DNA of 64,000 nucleotides from an uncultured Granulosicoccus sp. (GCA_947492525.1 CANLNQ010000009.1:124001-188000); one strand, 5' to 3'; counted from the first letter of the stretch, positions 45,338 through 54,517 are shown. Notes: a model not told the origin generated them from the letters alone. Numbers and translations: made by a program.

Positions 45338-45366
45338 TTGACACTCGGTTGTCATGATGGTTTCAT
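45338..45366. promoter_or_regulatory. PHO-box-like element (three 7-bp repeats at 11-bp spacing)
   Basis: TTGACAC (45338), TTGTCAT (45349) and GTTTCAT (45360) are spaced exactly 11 bp apart, as in PhoB sites built of CTGTCAT-type heptamers with 4-bp spacers. The element lies 45 bp upstream of the first alkaline phosphatase start and 100 bp upstream of the divergent RND adaptor. It fits phosphate-starvation control of the phosphatases and possibly of the pump. Confidence 0.6.
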
Positions 45367-45410
45367 CCGGGATCAGTAGATTCCGCGCACACCCAGTCAA
45401 CATCGCCATC

Positions 45411-47027
45411 ATGAAAAGCAGAATATCACTGGCTACGAGCATCGGCACCCTGGCCACCGCGCTGATATGTTCCACACAGGCCAATGCTCAGGCCGTACCC
45501 GCGGGGCAGGCCAACAGTGCCTGGTTCACCGACGCCCAGACCGTGCAATTGGAACGTCTGCAGCGGCAATCCAACGGCACTGCCAGGAACGTGATCCTGT
45601 TCGTCGGTGACGGTATGGGCGTATCGACGCTGACGGCTGCCAGGATTCTGGCTGGACAACGTGCCGGGCAGCCAGGTGAAGAGGGCTATCTGAGTTTCGA
45701 GCGATTCCCCTATACGTCGCTGGTCAAGACCTATAACGTCGATGCTCAGACACCCGATTCCGCCGGCACCATGACCGCGATGATTTCCGGTATCAAGACC
45801 GATGTGGGCGTCATCGGCGTGGATGAGGACATCGTGCGCGGAGATTGCTCGACAGTATCTGGCAATGAGGTCGTGACGGCTCTCGAACTCGCCGAGCTCA
45901 AGGGGCTTGCCACCGGCATCATCAGTACGGCGCGCATTACGCACGCCACACCTGCAGCCACCTATGCCAAGTCGGCTGATCGGAACTGGGAAGATATCTC
46001 GGACATGCCTGAAGAGGCCATTGCAGCGGGGTGTGAGGATATCGCTTCGCAGCTGATCAACTTCGAAGCGAATCTGGAAGCCCGTTTCACCGCTGCCGAT
46101 GTCGATGGTCTGGACGTCGTCTTCGGCGGTGGCCGTCGTCATTTTCTGCCCAAGGATGCAGCGGCCAACAGTGCGGATGCTGCCAGTGAGGTGGAAGGTG
46201 ATCGTAGCGATGAGCGCAATCTGATCGATGAATGGGCGGCGCAGTACCCGGCGGGCAGCTACGTTTTCGACCAGGCCGGCTTTGATGCTCTCGATGATTC
46301 TGCAACTCCGGTACTGGGCTTGTTCAATGAATCCCATATGCAGTACGAGGCGGACCGCGGCAACGATATTGCTGGCGAGCCTTCGCTGAGTCAGATGACC
46401 GATAAGGCTATCAGCCTGCTCAAGCAGAATGAGGCAGGCTTCTTCCTCACTGTTGAGTCAGGTCGGATCGATCATGCTCACCACGCCGGCAATGCCTACA
46501 ACGCGCTGAACGACACGATCGAACTGTCCAATGCGGTACGGGCGGCCTACGAGGCCACTGATCCGAACGACACGTTGATTCTGGTAACGGCGGATCATGG
46601 TCATGTCTTCACCATCGCCGGTTACCCGAAGCGCGGTAATCCGATTCTGGGCAAGGTGGTCGCGGTAGGCGAGACCGAGCCAACGCTGGCAGATGATGGT
46701 TTCCCCTATACCACGCTGGGATACAGCAATGGGCTGGGTTTTCGTGATCTGGGGGCCGAGACCGATGCGGATGCCGGTTACAGCCTGGACGGCGCTGCCG
46801 GTCGGCAGGATATCAGTGCGGTGGACACCCTGACACCGGGTTTTCATCAGGAGGCTCTGATTCCTCTGGGTTCGGAAACCCATGCCGGTGAAGATGTCGC
46901 TCTGCATGCGACAGGGCCGGGTGCATTTCGCGTCAATGGGGTAATCGAGCAGAACCTTGTTTTCCACATCATTGACCAGGCTCTGGAACTGACGTCGCAG
47001 AGCTTTGCGGCCAGCGCCAACAACTGA
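45411..47027 (+). CDS. phoA: Alkaline phosphatase, exported (PhoA family)
   Basis: A 538-residue PhoA-superfamily enzyme hydrolysing phosphate monoesters in the periplasm. The signal peptide ends near STQANAQA. Motifs are the metal-binding VGDGMGVSTLTAARIL, the nucleophile Ser in PDSAGTMTAMISGIKTDVG, FGGGRRHFLP, VESGRIDHAHHAGN and TADHGH with zinc ligands. I chose the ATG at 45411 because the upstream ATG at 45354 lies inside the PHO-box-like repeats. It is followed by a close paralogue 25 bp downstream. Confidence 0.93.
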   Translation: MKSRISLATSIGTLATALICSTQANAQAVPAGQANSAWFTDAQTVQLERLQRQSNGTARNVILFVGDGMGVSTLTAARILAGQRAGQPGEEGYLSFERFPYTSLVKTYNVDAQTPDSAGTMTAMISGIKTDVGVIGVDEDIVRGDCSTVSGNEVVTALELAELKGLATGIISTARITHATPAATYAKSADRNWEDISDMPEEAIAAGCEDIASQLINFEANLEARFTAADVDGLDVVFGGGRRHFLPKDAAANSADAASEVEGDRSDERNLIDEWAAQYPAGSYVFDQAGFDALDDSATPVLGLFNESHMQYEADRGNDIAGEPSLSQMTDKAISLLKQNEAGFFLTVESGRIDHAHHAGNAYNALNDTIELSNAVRAAYEATDPNDTLILVTADHGHVFTIAGYPKRGNPILGKVVAVGETEPTLADDGFPYTTLGYSNGLGFRDLGAETDADAGYSLDGAAGRQDISAVDTLTPGFHQEALIPLGSETHAGEDVALHATGPGAFRVNGVIEQNLVFHIIDQALELTSQSFAASANN

Positions 47028-47052
47028 ACCGATACACAGGATAGAGACGATA

Positions 47053-48708
47053 ATGAATATTCGATTGATCACCCTGTCACTGTTGGCAGCAATGACTCTG
47101 GCGGCCTGCAGCGATGACGATGACTCATCTCCACAGGATGATGACTCCACGGGGGCCGAGGCTGCACTGTTGAGCAATACCACCAGCAATGACTGGTTCG
47201 TGCAGGCGGCAGCCAGCGTTGCCGATGCGCAGGACTACGCAGAAACTCGTGGTGCCGCGAAGAACGTCATTCTGTTCGTGGGTGACGGCATGGGTATTTC
47301 CACCGTGACCGCCGCACGCATTCTGGAAGGGCAACAGCGTGGTGAGCAGGGCGAGGAGAATACGCTCAGCTTCGGCAACATGCCGTTTGTCGGACTTGCC
47401 AAGACGTACAACGTGGATGCTCAGACACCGGATTCAGCCGGTACCATGTCGGCACTGATGAGTGGCGTGAAGACGGATGTCGGCGTCATTGGTGTCGGTG
47501 AAGACATCGTTCGCGGCGATTGCTCCAGCGTGGCCGGCAATGAACTGGTCACGGCCCTGGAGCTGGCCGAGATGGCCGGAATGTCCACCGGTGTGGTGTC
47601 CACGGCGCGCATAACGCACGCCACACCTGCTGCCACCTATGCCAAGTCGGCTGATCGCAATTGGGAAGATGTCTCCGACATGCCGGAAGAGGCGGTAGCT
47701 GCCGGGTGTGAAGACATTGCCTCGCAGCTGGTCAACTTCGAGGCCCGTCTGGAAGCACGTTATGAGGGTCTGGATGTCGATGGCATGGAAGTCATGTTCG
47801 GTGGCGGCCGACGGCACTTCCTGCCCAAGGACGCCAGTTTCAACAGCCCGGATGCCAGCAGTGATGTCGAAGGTGACCGTACGGATGAACGAGACCTGAC
47901 AGCTGAGTGGAAAGGCCTGTACACCGATGGCAACTATGTCATGGATCAGGCAGGTTTCGATGCCCTGGATCCGGAGGTGACCTCGCATGTACTGGGATTG
48001 TTCAATGAATCGCACATGCAGTACGAAGCGGATCGCGGCAATGATATCGCCGGAGAGCCGAGCCTGTCGGCAATGACCGAAAAGGCCATTGCCATACTGG
48101 ACAACAACGACGAGGGCTTTTTTCTCAGTGTCGAATCGGGCCGTATCGATCACGCCCACCATGCGGGCAATGCCTCCGGAGCCTTGACCGATACGATTGA
48201 ATTCGCCGCCGCCGTCCAGGCTGCCATGGACGCTACCGACCCGGCCGAGACGCTGATCATCGTGACCGCGGATCACAGTCATGTGTTCACCATTGCCGGT
48301 TACCCGAAGCGTGGTAATCCGATTCTGGGCAAGGTGGTATCGGTGGGATCCGATGAACCGGCTCTGGCCGCTGATAATCTGCCGTACACCACACTGGGAT
48401 ATACCAACGGACTCGGTTTCCGGGATCTGCAATCTGAAACCGATGCGGACGCAGGCTACGGCTTGCCCGCCGCCAATGGTCGTCAGGATCTGACACTGGT
48501 GGATACCACGTCTCCCGGATTTCATCAGGAGGCCCTGATCCCGCTGGGCTCGGAAACTCATGCCGGTGAAGATGTCGGTATCTACTCGCAAGGTCCGGCC
48601 GCTTCACTGCTCACCGGTACGCTGGAGCAGAACCAGATCTTTCATGCCATGGACTTCGCAGCAGATCTGATCGGCAAGGCCAATACCGCTCTGGGTGTCG
48701 TCAATTGA
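47053..48708 (+). CDS. Alkaline phosphatase, lipoprotein paralogue
   Basis: A 551-residue paralogue of the preceding enzyme with the same catalytic motifs (VGDGMGIST, PDSAGTMSALMSG, VESGRIDHAHHAGN, TADHSH). The His-Gly of the upstream enzyme's TADHGH reads His-Ser here. Unlike the first copy it begins with a lipoprotein signal, MNIRLITLSLLAAMTLAAC, and the mature N-terminus is an acidic CSDDDDSS spacer, so it is probably anchored to the outer membrane. The two genes are a tandem duplication with divergence of localisation. The downstream gene overlaps its stop. Confidence 0.93.
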   Translation: MNIRLITLSLLAAMTLAACSDDDDSSPQDDDSTGAEAALLSNTTSNDWFVQAAASVADAQDYAETRGAAKNVILFVGDGMGISTVTAARILEGQQRGEQGEENTLSFGNMPFVGLAKTYNVDAQTPDSAGTMSALMSGVKTDVGVIGVGEDIVRGDCSSVAGNELVTALELAEMAGMSTGVVSTARITHATPAATYAKSADRNWEDVSDMPEEAVAAGCEDIASQLVNFEARLEARYEGLDVDGMEVMFGGGRRHFLPKDASFNSPDASSDVEGDRTDERDLTAEWKGLYTDGNYVMDQAGFDALDPEVTSHVLGLFNESHMQYEADRGNDIAGEPSLSAMTEKAIAILDNNDEGFFLSVESGRIDHAHHAGNASGALTDTIEFAAAVQAAMDATDPAETLIIVTADHSHVFTIAGYPKRGNPILGKVVSVGSDEPALAADNLPYTTLGYTNGLGFRDLQSETDADAGYGLPAANGRQDLTLVDTTSPGFHQEALIPLGSETHAGEDVGIYSQGPAASLLTGTLEQNQIFHAMDFAADLIGKANTALGVVN

Positions 48709-49508
48709 GTGCCGTGATTCATCCGGGGGCTCTCGCCACTCTGGCGAGAAGGGCAGCGCTGCTGCTGGGGCTGATTGCACCGGGTCTCGCGATGTCCGAC
48801 GATACCGGGGCATCCTGTGAAGAGCTTCGCGAGATCCTGGGGGCCAGCTACACGATCTCTTCCAATGGTCGGCAGGACGTGAAGCTGGATTTCTGGCGAG
48901 CGGGCAATCAGGTGATGTACCACTATCCCGACAGGAACGTGGCTGATCAGTGGACACGTACCCGCAATGGTTTTCTGAAGCCGGTGCGTTATTTTACCGC
49001 TGACGAAAGAGCCATCGAATACGATGCCTTTGATATCAACGGTGGCAAGGGGTCAAAGGATTGGGAGTCTCGTTCGCGCTGGATCAGCCAGGATCGCCTG
49101 GAGTCGATGCAGTTGACGGGGTCTGAAGGGGAGGGTTGCCTGAGAACCGAAACCTATGACTTCGCCCCGACAGACAGGATGGGCAAGCCTGTGCCGTTCT
49201 CCGGGGCGAGCCTGACATGGCTCCCGGAATTGCAGCTGGTTGAACGCTATCTGGTTCGCAACACCGATTCTCTGGGGCAGCGACGCATCACCCAGTGGCG
49301 CATGGATGAGCTGAAGACCGATGCAACGCTGGTGGAGCGCTCGTTGCAAGCCTTCGATGATTTTGCCGCCACGGACTATGCCGATGTCGGTGACAATGAG
49401 TCGGACCCCTTTCTGATGAAGATGATCAGGTTGGGATTCGTGCAGCATGGCGCATCCGGCTTCTACAATGCCGATGGCTCCCCCCTCTCTGGCGGACACG
49501 TCCACTGA
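48705..49508 (+). CDS. Exported protein of unknown function, coupled to alkaline phosphatase
   Basis: A 267-residue protein that I do not recognise. A TTG start at 48705 overlaps the phosphatase stop by 4 bp; a GTG at 48714 is an alternative. A hydrophobic N-terminal segment (LARRAALLLGLIAPGLAM) looks like a signal peptide. Mature features are a Cys near the start (GASCEELREI), a second Cys (GEGCLRTETYDF), and repeated beta-strand-like pieces such as DVKLDFWRAGNQVMYHYPD and LPELQLVERYLV that recall LolA/MucB-type lipid-binding sheets; that resemblance is only an impression. Its tight linkage suggests a role in phosphate scavenging. Confidence 0.6.
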   Translation: MSAVIHPGALATLARRAALLLGLIAPGLAMSDDTGASCEELREILGASYTISSNGRQDVKLDFWRAGNQVMYHYPDRNVADQWTRTRNGFLKPVRYFTADERAIEYDAFDINGGKGSKDWESRSRWISQDRLESMQLTGSEGEGCLRTETYDFAPTDRMGKPVPFSGASLTWLPELQLVERYLVRNTDSLGQRRITQWRMDELKTDATLVERSLQAFDDFAATDYADVGDNESDPFLMKMIRLGFVQHGASGFYNADGSPLSGGHVH

Positions 49509-49563
49509 TTCCACCCGGTCGCTGGTGCATCGAGGCAAGGATGCGCCGGCGACTCTGACGTAC

Positions 49564-49661
49564 TATTCTCTATTCTCTATTCTCTATTCTCTATTCTCTG
49601 TTCTCTGTTCTCTGTTCTCTGTTCTCTGTTCTCTGTTCTCTGTTCTCTGTTCTCTGTTCTC
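49564..49661 (+). repeat. Heptanucleotide tandem array, 14 units
   Basis: Five copies of TATTCTC (49564-49598) are followed without a break by nine copies of TGTTCTC (49599-49661), 98 bp in all. The clean switch from one variant to the other suggests expansion from one end. It lies 55 bp after the stop of the unknown exported protein. On the opposite strand it would read as repeated TENREQR, but no start context or gene supports this. Confidence 0.97.
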
Positions 49662-49836
49662 TGTCTGAGTTGTTTCAGTACTGTGACAGTTGCGGACAGT
49701 GCTGTGTGCCCGGTACAAAACTGGGTACACTGGCAGCGTGCGCTTTTTATCTGGCCGCTGCACACAGTCGGGGTGCCAACACCATCTGTCCCCCTGCAAC
49801 GTCTGACAGCGTCTGATTCCTGATCATCCGACGATA
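49662..49836. other. Promoter-side intergenic region before the esterase gene
   Basis: Together with the repeat array this makes 328 bp without a gene. The part after the array contains no clear operator or terminator. It presumably carries the promoter of the esterase at 49837, but I cannot point to convincing -35 and -10 boxes. Confidence 0.4.
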
Positions 49837-52284
49837 GTGGGAGAGGCCGTCATTCGCAGAAGATTCCACGGATTTGCCTGTCTGGCAGCACTCAGCCTGA
49901 GCCTGTACTGCCTCACTTCACCGCTGCGCGCAGCGCCGCTGCAAGTCAGTGTGGGAGAGCTGGGCGAGGCCATCGACCGGCTGGACGGTGAGCCCGATGC
50001 CGTGCAGAGGCTGGTATTGCAGAAGATCCGTGACGAGTTGTCCGCCGCAGATCTGACACTGCGTGAAGGTGAGTTGCTGTTCAGCGAAGTCGCCACGGAT
50101 CTGCAAGGTAGCAACAGTTGCAACCGTACCGAGGTGCGTACGCTGAACACGAATGTGACGCTGGCCTCGGATACGCGTCTGTTTATGTCGCTGGAGTCCA
50201 TCGATCAGCCGATCACGATCGGGTTGGAACTGGATGCACGAATCGTGGCGCAAGGGCGGGCCAAGCAGATCTTCGGTTTTCGCCTGGATGGCTGTCAGGA
50301 ACTGGCCAGTGACAGTTTCAGTTTCGATGCCAGTGGTACCGCTGCCTTGTCGCTGGAATTGGAATTGCAGCTCAATCCGGTGCTGGAGACCGACAGGCAG
50401 CGCCTGATCCTGCGCCCCGACATCAACCTGAGCGGCAGCCTTGTCCGGCATGATATCCGCGCCGATGTCGATGATTCACTGCTGCGCGATGTGCTGGAGA
50501 GCCTGCTGGAAGACGAAATCGATGATGCGCTGGATCCCGGGGAGATCAGGCGCATGGTGGATCAGTTGCAACAGGATCTGCTCTCGGCGCTCGATGCCGA
50601 GCTGGACAACGGCTTGTTGATTGTCGATCTGCCGGATCCGTCCGATGAACAGATCGATCGCCTGTACAGTCTGTTGTCACCGGAAGGAGATTTTTCTCTG
50701 TCGTTGGGCTATCTGCGAACGCATCGGCTGGAGTTGCTCGCAGCGTTGGTACTCGGTGATGATGACCGCCTGGAAGAGCTCTTCGGCGGTGCTGCCCAGT
50801 GTGAGGCCGCTGGCATTCTGCAAACCTCGTTATTGCATCAGCCCTTGTATACCCTCGATGGGGCGGGGTGCTCGGCGGTACAGATTCCCGACACTGCAGG
50901 CCCTGATGAAGAATTGCTGGTCGAGCAGATCAACGCCACCACCTGGTATGCCGACGATTCCTGCCAGCTGGCGGTGGATTTCGAGGCCAGCAGCACGGTG
51001 GACTATTGCCGGGCAGTGCTCGATTCCCGACGTCTGGGCAATGCCGCCTCATTCAGTGACGAGCTCGATCGTTGGACCTTGTCCCCCGGTACGCGCTTCG
51101 ACATCGGTGCCGTGCCGCTTGACGGCCGATTGCAGCCCTTCACCCAGCGTGTGAACTACAAGCGTGTCAGCACGGACATGGGCCAGTGCGAACTGGAGAT
51201 GCGCATTCATGCGCCACATCCCGGCGCCATTGACCCGGCTGTCCAGACCTCGGAATTGCGCCCCCTGGTCGCGTTCCACGGTGGCAGCTGGCAACGGCGT
51301 TCATCCGGCGCGCTGGGAATCGAGTCGTTTGCCACGCAGCTGGTCAACCAGGGATTCGTGGTGTTCGCACCGTTCTATCGGCTTATTGGTGATGCAGAAG
51401 GCACGATGGAATGCAACAACGCCACGCTCGAACAGGTACTGCAGGATGCCAGCGACGCGTTGACCTGGGTGTTGCAGAACGGCTCGACCTACGGTGTCAG
51501 TGGCAAACCGGTGCTGTTCGGCCAATCGGCCGGTGGCCATCTGGCAGGCGTTCTGGCCGTGGAACGTGCCGCAGAGATTGCCAGTGCTGTCCTGTTCTAT
51601 GCACCGGTGGATTTCAGTGACTTCGTAAGGCAACTGCTCGAAGGAGAAGTCGATACCCGGACGGGGCAGCGTATTCTGGAAGCCGTTGTCGGGCAGACGA
51701 TGGAGAACGTGGATGTGACGGCACCCCTGATTCAACGCAATACGCTGCCGGATCGTGTGCTTATCGATTCGGCTGCCAGCCCACCCAAACCCCTGCCACC
51801 GTTCTTTTTGCTGCATGGTGAGCAGGATACGGTGTTGCCCTATCAGCAGTCTGTTCGCCTGTGCAATGCACTGGCGGATATCGCTCTGGATACACCGGTC
51901 GTGCTGCCGTCGGCCACTGGCGAGCTGCGCCGCATCTTCCAGTGCGGCACATCGGGCAGTCAGTTCCATCTGATTGCCGAAGGCGAACATGCGCTGGATC
52001 TGTGTATTGCAGACGAACTGTGTCTGGCCGGCAGCCCTGCCAGCGCAGAGCTGACCCGGGATTCGATCGAACAGATGCTCGACTGGATCACGACAGTGCC
52101 CGAAACCTCTGTCACCGACGAGGTTCCTGCGGATGATGATCCGCTTGTTGCCGGAGGCACAATGGGTGTATCCAGTGGTGGAGGGAGCCTGTCTACCTGG
52201 CTATCCGGTCTGTTGCTGTTGTTGCTTGCCCGTCGACGCCGGGTTCGGCGCGTCGTCAGATACCCCGAATACGAGTTGCATTGA
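49837..52284 (+). CDS. Secreted alpha/beta-hydrolase esterase with GlyGly-CTERM sorting signal
   Basis: An 815-residue exported protein. A GTG start at 49837 gives a signal peptide ending near SPLRA. The first 400 residues are rich in acidic and Leu residues and show no known domain. An alpha/beta-hydrolase of the carboxylesterase/lipase type follows (about 470-750). It has oxyanion HGGSWQRR, nucleophile Ser564 in GQSAGG, acid Asp in HGEQDTVLP and His in EGEHALD. The C-terminus has SSGGGSLSTWLSGLLLLLL then ARRRRVRR, a GlyGly-CTERM pattern processed by rhombosortase for type II-secreted proteins. The substrate is unknown. The start lacks a clear ribosome-binding site. Confidence 0.82.
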   Translation: MGEAVIRRRFHGFACLAALSLSLYCLTSPLRAAPLQVSVGELGEAIDRLDGEPDAVQRLVLQKIRDELSAADLTLREGELLFSEVATDLQGSNSCNRTEVRTLNTNVTLASDTRLFMSLESIDQPITIGLELDARIVAQGRAKQIFGFRLDGCQELASDSFSFDASGTAALSLELELQLNPVLETDRQRLILRPDINLSGSLVRHDIRADVDDSLLRDVLESLLEDEIDDALDPGEIRRMVDQLQQDLLSALDAELDNGLLIVDLPDPSDEQIDRLYSLLSPEGDFSLSLGYLRTHRLELLAALVLGDDDRLEELFGGAAQCEAAGILQTSLLHQPLYTLDGAGCSAVQIPDTAGPDEELLVEQINATTWYADDSCQLAVDFEASSTVDYCRAVLDSRRLGNAASFSDELDRWTLSPGTRFDIGAVPLDGRLQPFTQRVNYKRVSTDMGQCELEMRIHAPHPGAIDPAVQTSELRPLVAFHGGSWQRRSSGALGIESFATQLVNQGFVVFAPFYRLIGDAEGTMECNNATLEQVLQDASDALTWVLQNGSTYGVSGKPVLFGQSAGGHLAGVLAVERAAEIASAVLFYAPVDFSDFVRQLLEGEVDTRTGQRILEAVVGQTMENVDVTAPLIQRNTLPDRVLIDSAASPPKPLPPFFLLHGEQDTVLPYQQSVRLCNALADIALDTPVVLPSATGELRRIFQCGTSGSQFHLIAEGEHALDLCIADELCLAGSPASAELTRDSIEQMLDWITTVPETSVTDEVPADDDPLVAGGTMGVSSGGGSLSTWLSGLLLLLLARRRRVRRVVRYPEYELH

Positions 52285-52313
52285 ACGGCTGACTTTCAGG
52301 CATTTGCGCTTAC

Positions 52314-52425
52314 GCTGGCTCGCTGGCTCGCTGGCTCGCTCGTTCGCCGCTTCGCCGCTTCGCCGCTTCGCCGCTTCGCCGCTTCGCCGCTTCTCCGGTT
52401 CTCCGGTTCTCCGGTTCTCCGGCAC
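52314..52425. repeat. Octanucleotide tandem array, 14 units in three blocks
   Basis: Three GCTGGCTC, one GCTCGTTC, six GCCGCTTC, three TCCGGTTC and one partial TCCGGCAC follow each other in register, 112 bp. The block structure suggests successive local expansions of variants of one ancestral octamer. It occupies the gap between the convergent esterase and M24 hydrolase genes. On the plus strand it has almost no A. Confidence 0.96.
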
Positions 52426-52452
52426 TGGCTCTCGCGAAAGACCCCGCCGCTG

Positions 52453-53619
52453 CTATTTGACGGTAAGGCCGCCGGGCGTCGTACAGAGGCATTCCACACC
52501 GGTATCGGTAATGAGAATCGGCTCGGTCATTTCGATGCCGCCATCGTCCAGCCACATCGCAGGCATGAAATGGAAGGTCATGCCCGCCTGCAGTACGGTG
52601 CGGTCGCCGCGACGGAATGACATGGTGCGCTCTCCCCAATCCGGTGGATAGGACAGGCCGATCGAGTAGCCACAGCGGCTGTCCTTCTCGAAGCCGAGCC
52701 GGTTGAGCGTGTCATTGAAGGCGTTGGCGATGTCCTCGCAGTGGTTACCGGGGCGAGCGACCGCCAGTCCGGCACTGACTGCTTCCTGCACGGCATTTTC
52801 GGCAGCGCGGTATTTTGCGGGTGGCTCGCCGAAGAACAGGGTGCGCGACTGCGGACAGTGGTAGCGACGGTAGACCCCGGCGATTTCGAAAAAGGTACAT
52901 TCATCGGCCTTCAGGGGGCTGTCGTCCCAGGTCATGTGAGGTGCCGTTGCGTCCATGCCCGATGGCGTCAGCGGAACAATGGCCGGGTAGTCCCCCCAGC
53001 AATCATCGACACCCTCGATGGCGGCGGCATAGATGGAGGCGACCAGTTCGTTCTTGCGCAGGCCGGGTTCAGCCCGTTCCACGATGGTCTGGTGCATATG
53101 CTCGACAATTCGCGCGGCCTTGCGCATGCAGTCGATCTCTGCCTCGCTCTTGACGGCGCGTTGCCAGTTGACCAGCCCGGTGGCGTCCACGAAGTGGTGG
53201 TCCTTCAGCGATTCGCTCAGGCAGATATGAGCTGCTGCCGAGTAATAATAGTTGTCCAGCTCGACACCGATGGTAGAGGCTTTCCAGTCGCGTTCGAGAA
53301 TCAGGGAGGCCAGGGTTACCATGGGGTGTTTGTCGGGATTCTGCACATAGGAATCTTCGTATCCCACGACGTTCTCTTCACCCATGATGACGGTACGCCA
53401 GGCACCCAGTGCGTCCATGGAGCGGCCCCACCAGACAGGTTCCTCCGACGGCCCGATCAACACGGCCTGATGCACATAGAATGACCAGCCGTCATAGCCG
53501 GTCAGCCAGGCCATGTTGGACGGGTCGCTGATCACCAGCAGGTCGATACCACGCGCCTGCATGGCGCTGCGGGTGGCGGTCAGACGAGCGGCGTATTCTT
53601 CGGGAGTGAAGTAGGCCAT
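52453..53619 (-). CDS. doeA: M24-family hydrolase, ectoine hydrolase (DoeA)-like
   Basis: A 388-residue creatinase/aminopeptidase-P-fold protein. The N-terminal domain has LLVISDPSNMAWLTGYDGWS and the C-terminal pita-bread domain FFEIAGVYRRYHCPQSRT and LSYPPDWGERTMS, which I recognise as close to ectoine hydrolase DoeA/EutD. The Asp metal ligands of true M24 peptidases are replaced (Glu in FEIAG, Gln in CPQSRT), as in creatinase-like non-peptidases. It is the last gene of a polyamine-type ABC transporter operon, 40 bp after the permease. It probably opens the ring or cleaves the amide of the imported compound. No ectoine deacetylase gene (doeB) is linked, so ectoine itself is not certain. Confidence 0.75.
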   Translation of the reverse strand: MAYFTPEEYAARLTATRSAMQARGIDLLVISDPSNMAWLTGYDGWSFYVHQAVLIGPSEEPVWWGRSMDALGAWRTVIMGEENVVGYEDSYVQNPDKHPMVTLASLILERDWKASTIGVELDNYYYSAAAHICLSESLKDHHFVDATGLVNWQRAVKSEAEIDCMRKAARIVEHMHQTIVERAEPGLRKNELVASIYAAAIEGVDDCWGDYPAIVPLTPSGMDATAPHMTWDDSPLKADECTFFEIAGVYRRYHCPQSRTLFFGEPPAKYRAAENAVQEAVSAGLAVARPGNHCEDIANAFNDTLNRLGFEKDSRCGYSIGLSYPPDWGERTMSFRRGDRTVLQAGMTFHFMPAMWLDDGGIEMTEPILITDTGVECLCTTPGGLTVK

Positions 53620-53659
53620 GATGCAATCTCCTGATCAGCCGCTGTTTGTCTTCAGATAC

Positions 53660-54517
53660 TCAGCTGGGACTGAGCCCACGCAGTCGTTCGGATCGGCGCC
53701 GTAGCATTTCAAGCACGCTCAACAACACGATGGAGATGGCAACCATGATGGTGGCCACTGCCAGTATGGTCGGTGATATCTGTTCACGAAGCCCGGTGAA
53801 CATCTGCCAGGGCAGGGTTTTCTGACCCGCCGAGCCCAGAAACAGCACGACCACCACTTCATCGAAAGAGGTAATGAAGGCGAACAGGGCGCCGGAGACG
53901 ACACCGGGAATGATCAACGGCATCTGCACCTTGAAGAAGGTCGTGACAGGGTCTGCTCCCATGCTGGCAGCGGCTCGTGTCAGCGAGCGATCGAAGCCGA
54001 CCATGGTTGCGGTGACCGTGATGATGACAAAGGGCGTGCCCAAGGCTGCGTGTGCCAGCACGACGCCCCAGTAGGTGCCTTGCAATCCGATGCGGGAATA
54101 GAAGAAGTACATGCCGGCGGCAGAAATGATCAGTGGCACGATCATCGGCGAGATGAGGATGGCCATGATCGCTCGACGAAAGGGCACATGACTCTGTGAC
54201 AGGCCGATCGCCGCCAGGGTACCCAGCGCCGTGGACAGGACTGTGGCAGCCGGGGCAATCAGAAACGAATTCTTCAGCGCCTGTTGCCAGTCACCGTTGG
54301 TGAAGAAGTCGTGATAGTGCTTCAGCGAATAGCCTTCAGGGCTCAGTGACAGCATGGCCGGGGTGAAGGTAAAGAAGTCCTCGGCGTTGAATGACAGCGG
54401 AATGATCGTCAGGATCGGCGCAATCAGGAAGAACAGGATGAAGCCGCAGATGACGTATCGAAACGTGTAATGCCAGATACGTTGACCGGTGGAGGCGTAG
54501 GCAGGAAGTGCGCTCAT
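53660..54517 (-). CDS. ABC transporter permease (PotC type)
   Basis: A 285-residue permease with six TM segments. The cytoplasmic coupling loop reads SLTRAAASMGADPVTTFFKVQMP. It lies 3 bp after the other permease gene. It belongs to the spermidine/putrescine-type family, members of which also import betaines and other small amines. Confidence 0.93.
   Translation of the reverse strand: MSALPAYASTGQRIWHYTFRYVICGFILFFLIAPILTIIPLSFNAEDFFTFTPAMLSLSPEGYSLKHYHDFFTNGDWQQALKNSFLIAPAATVLSTALGTLAAIGLSQSHVPFRRAIMAILISPMIVPLIISAAGMYFFYSRIGLQGTYWGVVLAHAALGTPFVIITVTATMVGFDRSLTRAAASMGADPVTTFFKVQMPLIIPGVVSGALFAFITSFDEVVVVLFLGSAGQKTLPWQMFTGLREQISPTILAVATIMVAISIVLLSVLEMLRRRSERLRGLSPS

Noticed and set aside
47434-48591. 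Long minus-strand open frame (385 codons) opposite the second alkaline phosphatase
   Set aside because: It is antisense to a gene with full catalytic motifs and its translation has no domain. Long antisense frames are expected in this GC-biased sequence.
49577-49765. Minus-strand frame encoding a TENREQR heptapeptide repeat
   Set aside because: The repeat follows directly from the 7-bp DNA array; there is no promoter, ribosome-binding site or partner gene.
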